Shown: in pieces, positions 42,843 through 43,614 of the stretch
Layout of the letters: every line of letters begins with the position of its first letter
Numbering within the stretch: the stretch's first letter is position 1
NCBI GenBank assembly: GCA_900545315.1
Contig: UQYM01000022.1
Location: forward strand, 1-43,614
Direction of reading: 5' to 3'
DNA length: 43,614 bases
From: an uncultured Alistipes sp.
GTDB taxonomy: Bacteria > Bacteroidota > Bacteroidia > Bacteroidales > Rikenellaceae
Notes under the pieces: generated by a model
Databases searched by the model: none
What the model was told of the DNA's origin: nothing
The model's input: the letters and a program-made list of their open reading frames with translations, nothing else
Program-made: the position numbers and the translations under genes

Positions 42843-43614
42843 ATGTTCGTTGAATTTGTCATTGCTTTGATGCTGTTATCGTTGGCGGTATTTGTCGTGC
42901 CGTTGGCGTACAAATGGTTGACCACGCTGTGTGTTGTGTCGCTGGGCGTGGTATCGGCACTGTGGGTCGCCATCGATGTCTTTGCCCATAACGGTGAGCG
43001 CTTTTACGATAGCGGGTACAACGTAGTTTTCGGATTGCAATACGGTATGAGTGATCCGCTTTCGGCCTTTTTTATGGTGATGCTGTCGATTGCTGCCGTA
43101 TCGGTGATGATCTATGCGCGGGGCTACCTGAAGCCCTATCTCGAACACAAATCGCCAGCACAGATTTCGTTGCACTACTACTGCTTGAGCGTGTTGTACC
43201 TCTCGATGCTGTTGGTGGTCACCTTACGGGATGCTTTCGGGTTCCTGTTCGCTTGGGAGGTGATGACGCTCTCCTCATTTGTGTTGATTCTGTTCGATGC
43301 CGAACGCCAGGAGGTGCGCCGGGCCGCATTGAGCTACCTGTTGCTGATGCATATCGGTTTTCTGTTCCTGCTGGTCGCTTTTGTTGTGCTGTCGGCTAAC
43401 GGACTGCCGGCCACCTTTGATTCTATTGCCCGTTTCGGCGCCCAAGGCGGTAATGTCGTTTTGTTGTTCGTGCTGTTCCTGATCGGATTCGGCATGAAAG
43501 CGGGTATCTTCCCGCTGCACGTGTGGCTTCCCGAGGCGCATCCGGCTGCTCCGGCCCACATCTCGGCTTTCATGTCGGGCGTGATGATCAAAACCGGCGT
43601 CTATGGTGTGATGC
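42843..43614 (+). CDS. HyfB-like proton-translocating membrane subunit, 3' end outside window
   Basis: From ATG 42843 the frame runs without a stop to the right edge, 257 codons. It is rich in membrane helices and contains MKAGIFPLHVWLPEAHPAAP, the family signature of HyfB/HycC/NuoL/Mrp antiporter-like subunits, with the key Lys and His. Hydrogenase-4 component B (HyfB) is the closest type by the wording of this segment. The complex would be a membrane-bound hydrogenase or a formate-hydrogenlyase-like or Mrp-type unit. The rest of the cluster lies outside the window, so the exact complex cannot be told. Confidence 0.88.
   Translation, partial: MFVEFVIALMLLSLAVFVVPLAYKWLTTLCVVSLGVVSALWVAIDVFAHNGERFYDSGYNVVFGLQYGMSDPLSAFFMVMLSIAAVSVMIYARGYLKPYLEHKSPAQISLHYYCLSVLYLSMLLVVTLRDAFGFLFAWEVMTLSSFVLILFDAERQEVRRAALSYLLLMHIGFLFLLVAFVVLSANGLPATFDSIARFGAQGGNVVLLFVLFLIGFGMKAGIFPLHVWLPEAHPAAPAHISAFMSGVMIKTGVYGVM

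Overview
The window looks like a chromosome segment of a Bacteroidota (probably Bacteroidales) bacterium. The evidence is the family content (DUF4373 and DnaB phage replication genes, a HEAT-DUF1080 protein, TPR/HTH membrane regulators, the DUF177-rpmF-plsX-fabH cluster), many lipoprotein signals, and several promoter-like boxes of the Bacteroidota form TAnnTTTG. Genus cannot be fixed from the sequence alone; Rikenellaceae is only a guess.

Left part (1 to about 10,720): the right end of an integrated phage-like element whose other end lies outside the window. A long leftward early operon (about 7966 to 1) encodes small DNA-binding proteins, an SSB-like protein with an acidic DDLPF tail, a PD-(D/E)XK exonuclease, a DUF4373 replication protein, a DnaB-type helicase, a DUF1064 nuclease-like protein and a stand-alone DnaA DNA-binding domain. 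Behind it come an 871-base gene-free control region with a perfect 12+12 inverted repeat and a strong terminator, two small rightward genes (a secreted Cys/His-rich protein and a two-helix membrane peptide), and a tyrosine recombinase of the IntDOT type that lies just past the 3' end of tRNA-Arg(CCU). No structural phage genes and no repressor are visible here.

Middle part (10,723 to 23,657): host core genes. Leftward: DUF177-rpmF-plsX-fabH, aroC, and lptB-aroA. Rightward: recQ, a secreted GH10 enzyme, and rsmA.

Right part (24,578 to 43,614): a two-gene unit of an exported Gfo/Idh/MocA oxidoreductase and a HEAT-repeat protein with two DUF1080 domains, which fits the oxidise-then-cleave route for glycosides; an exported PP2C phosphatase split by a frameshift, next to a membrane TPR/HTH regulator; several small secreted or lipoprotein genes of unknown role; a decayed AraC-type remnant; a large M16 peptidase; an oppositely oriented M3 dipeptidase; rsmE; and the start of a HyfB-like proton-translocating subunit that runs off the right edge.

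A recurring oddity is that many of the long gene-free gaps carry a short, decayed tandem array, each with a different unit length (6, 8, 12, 17, 20, 21 or 28 bases).
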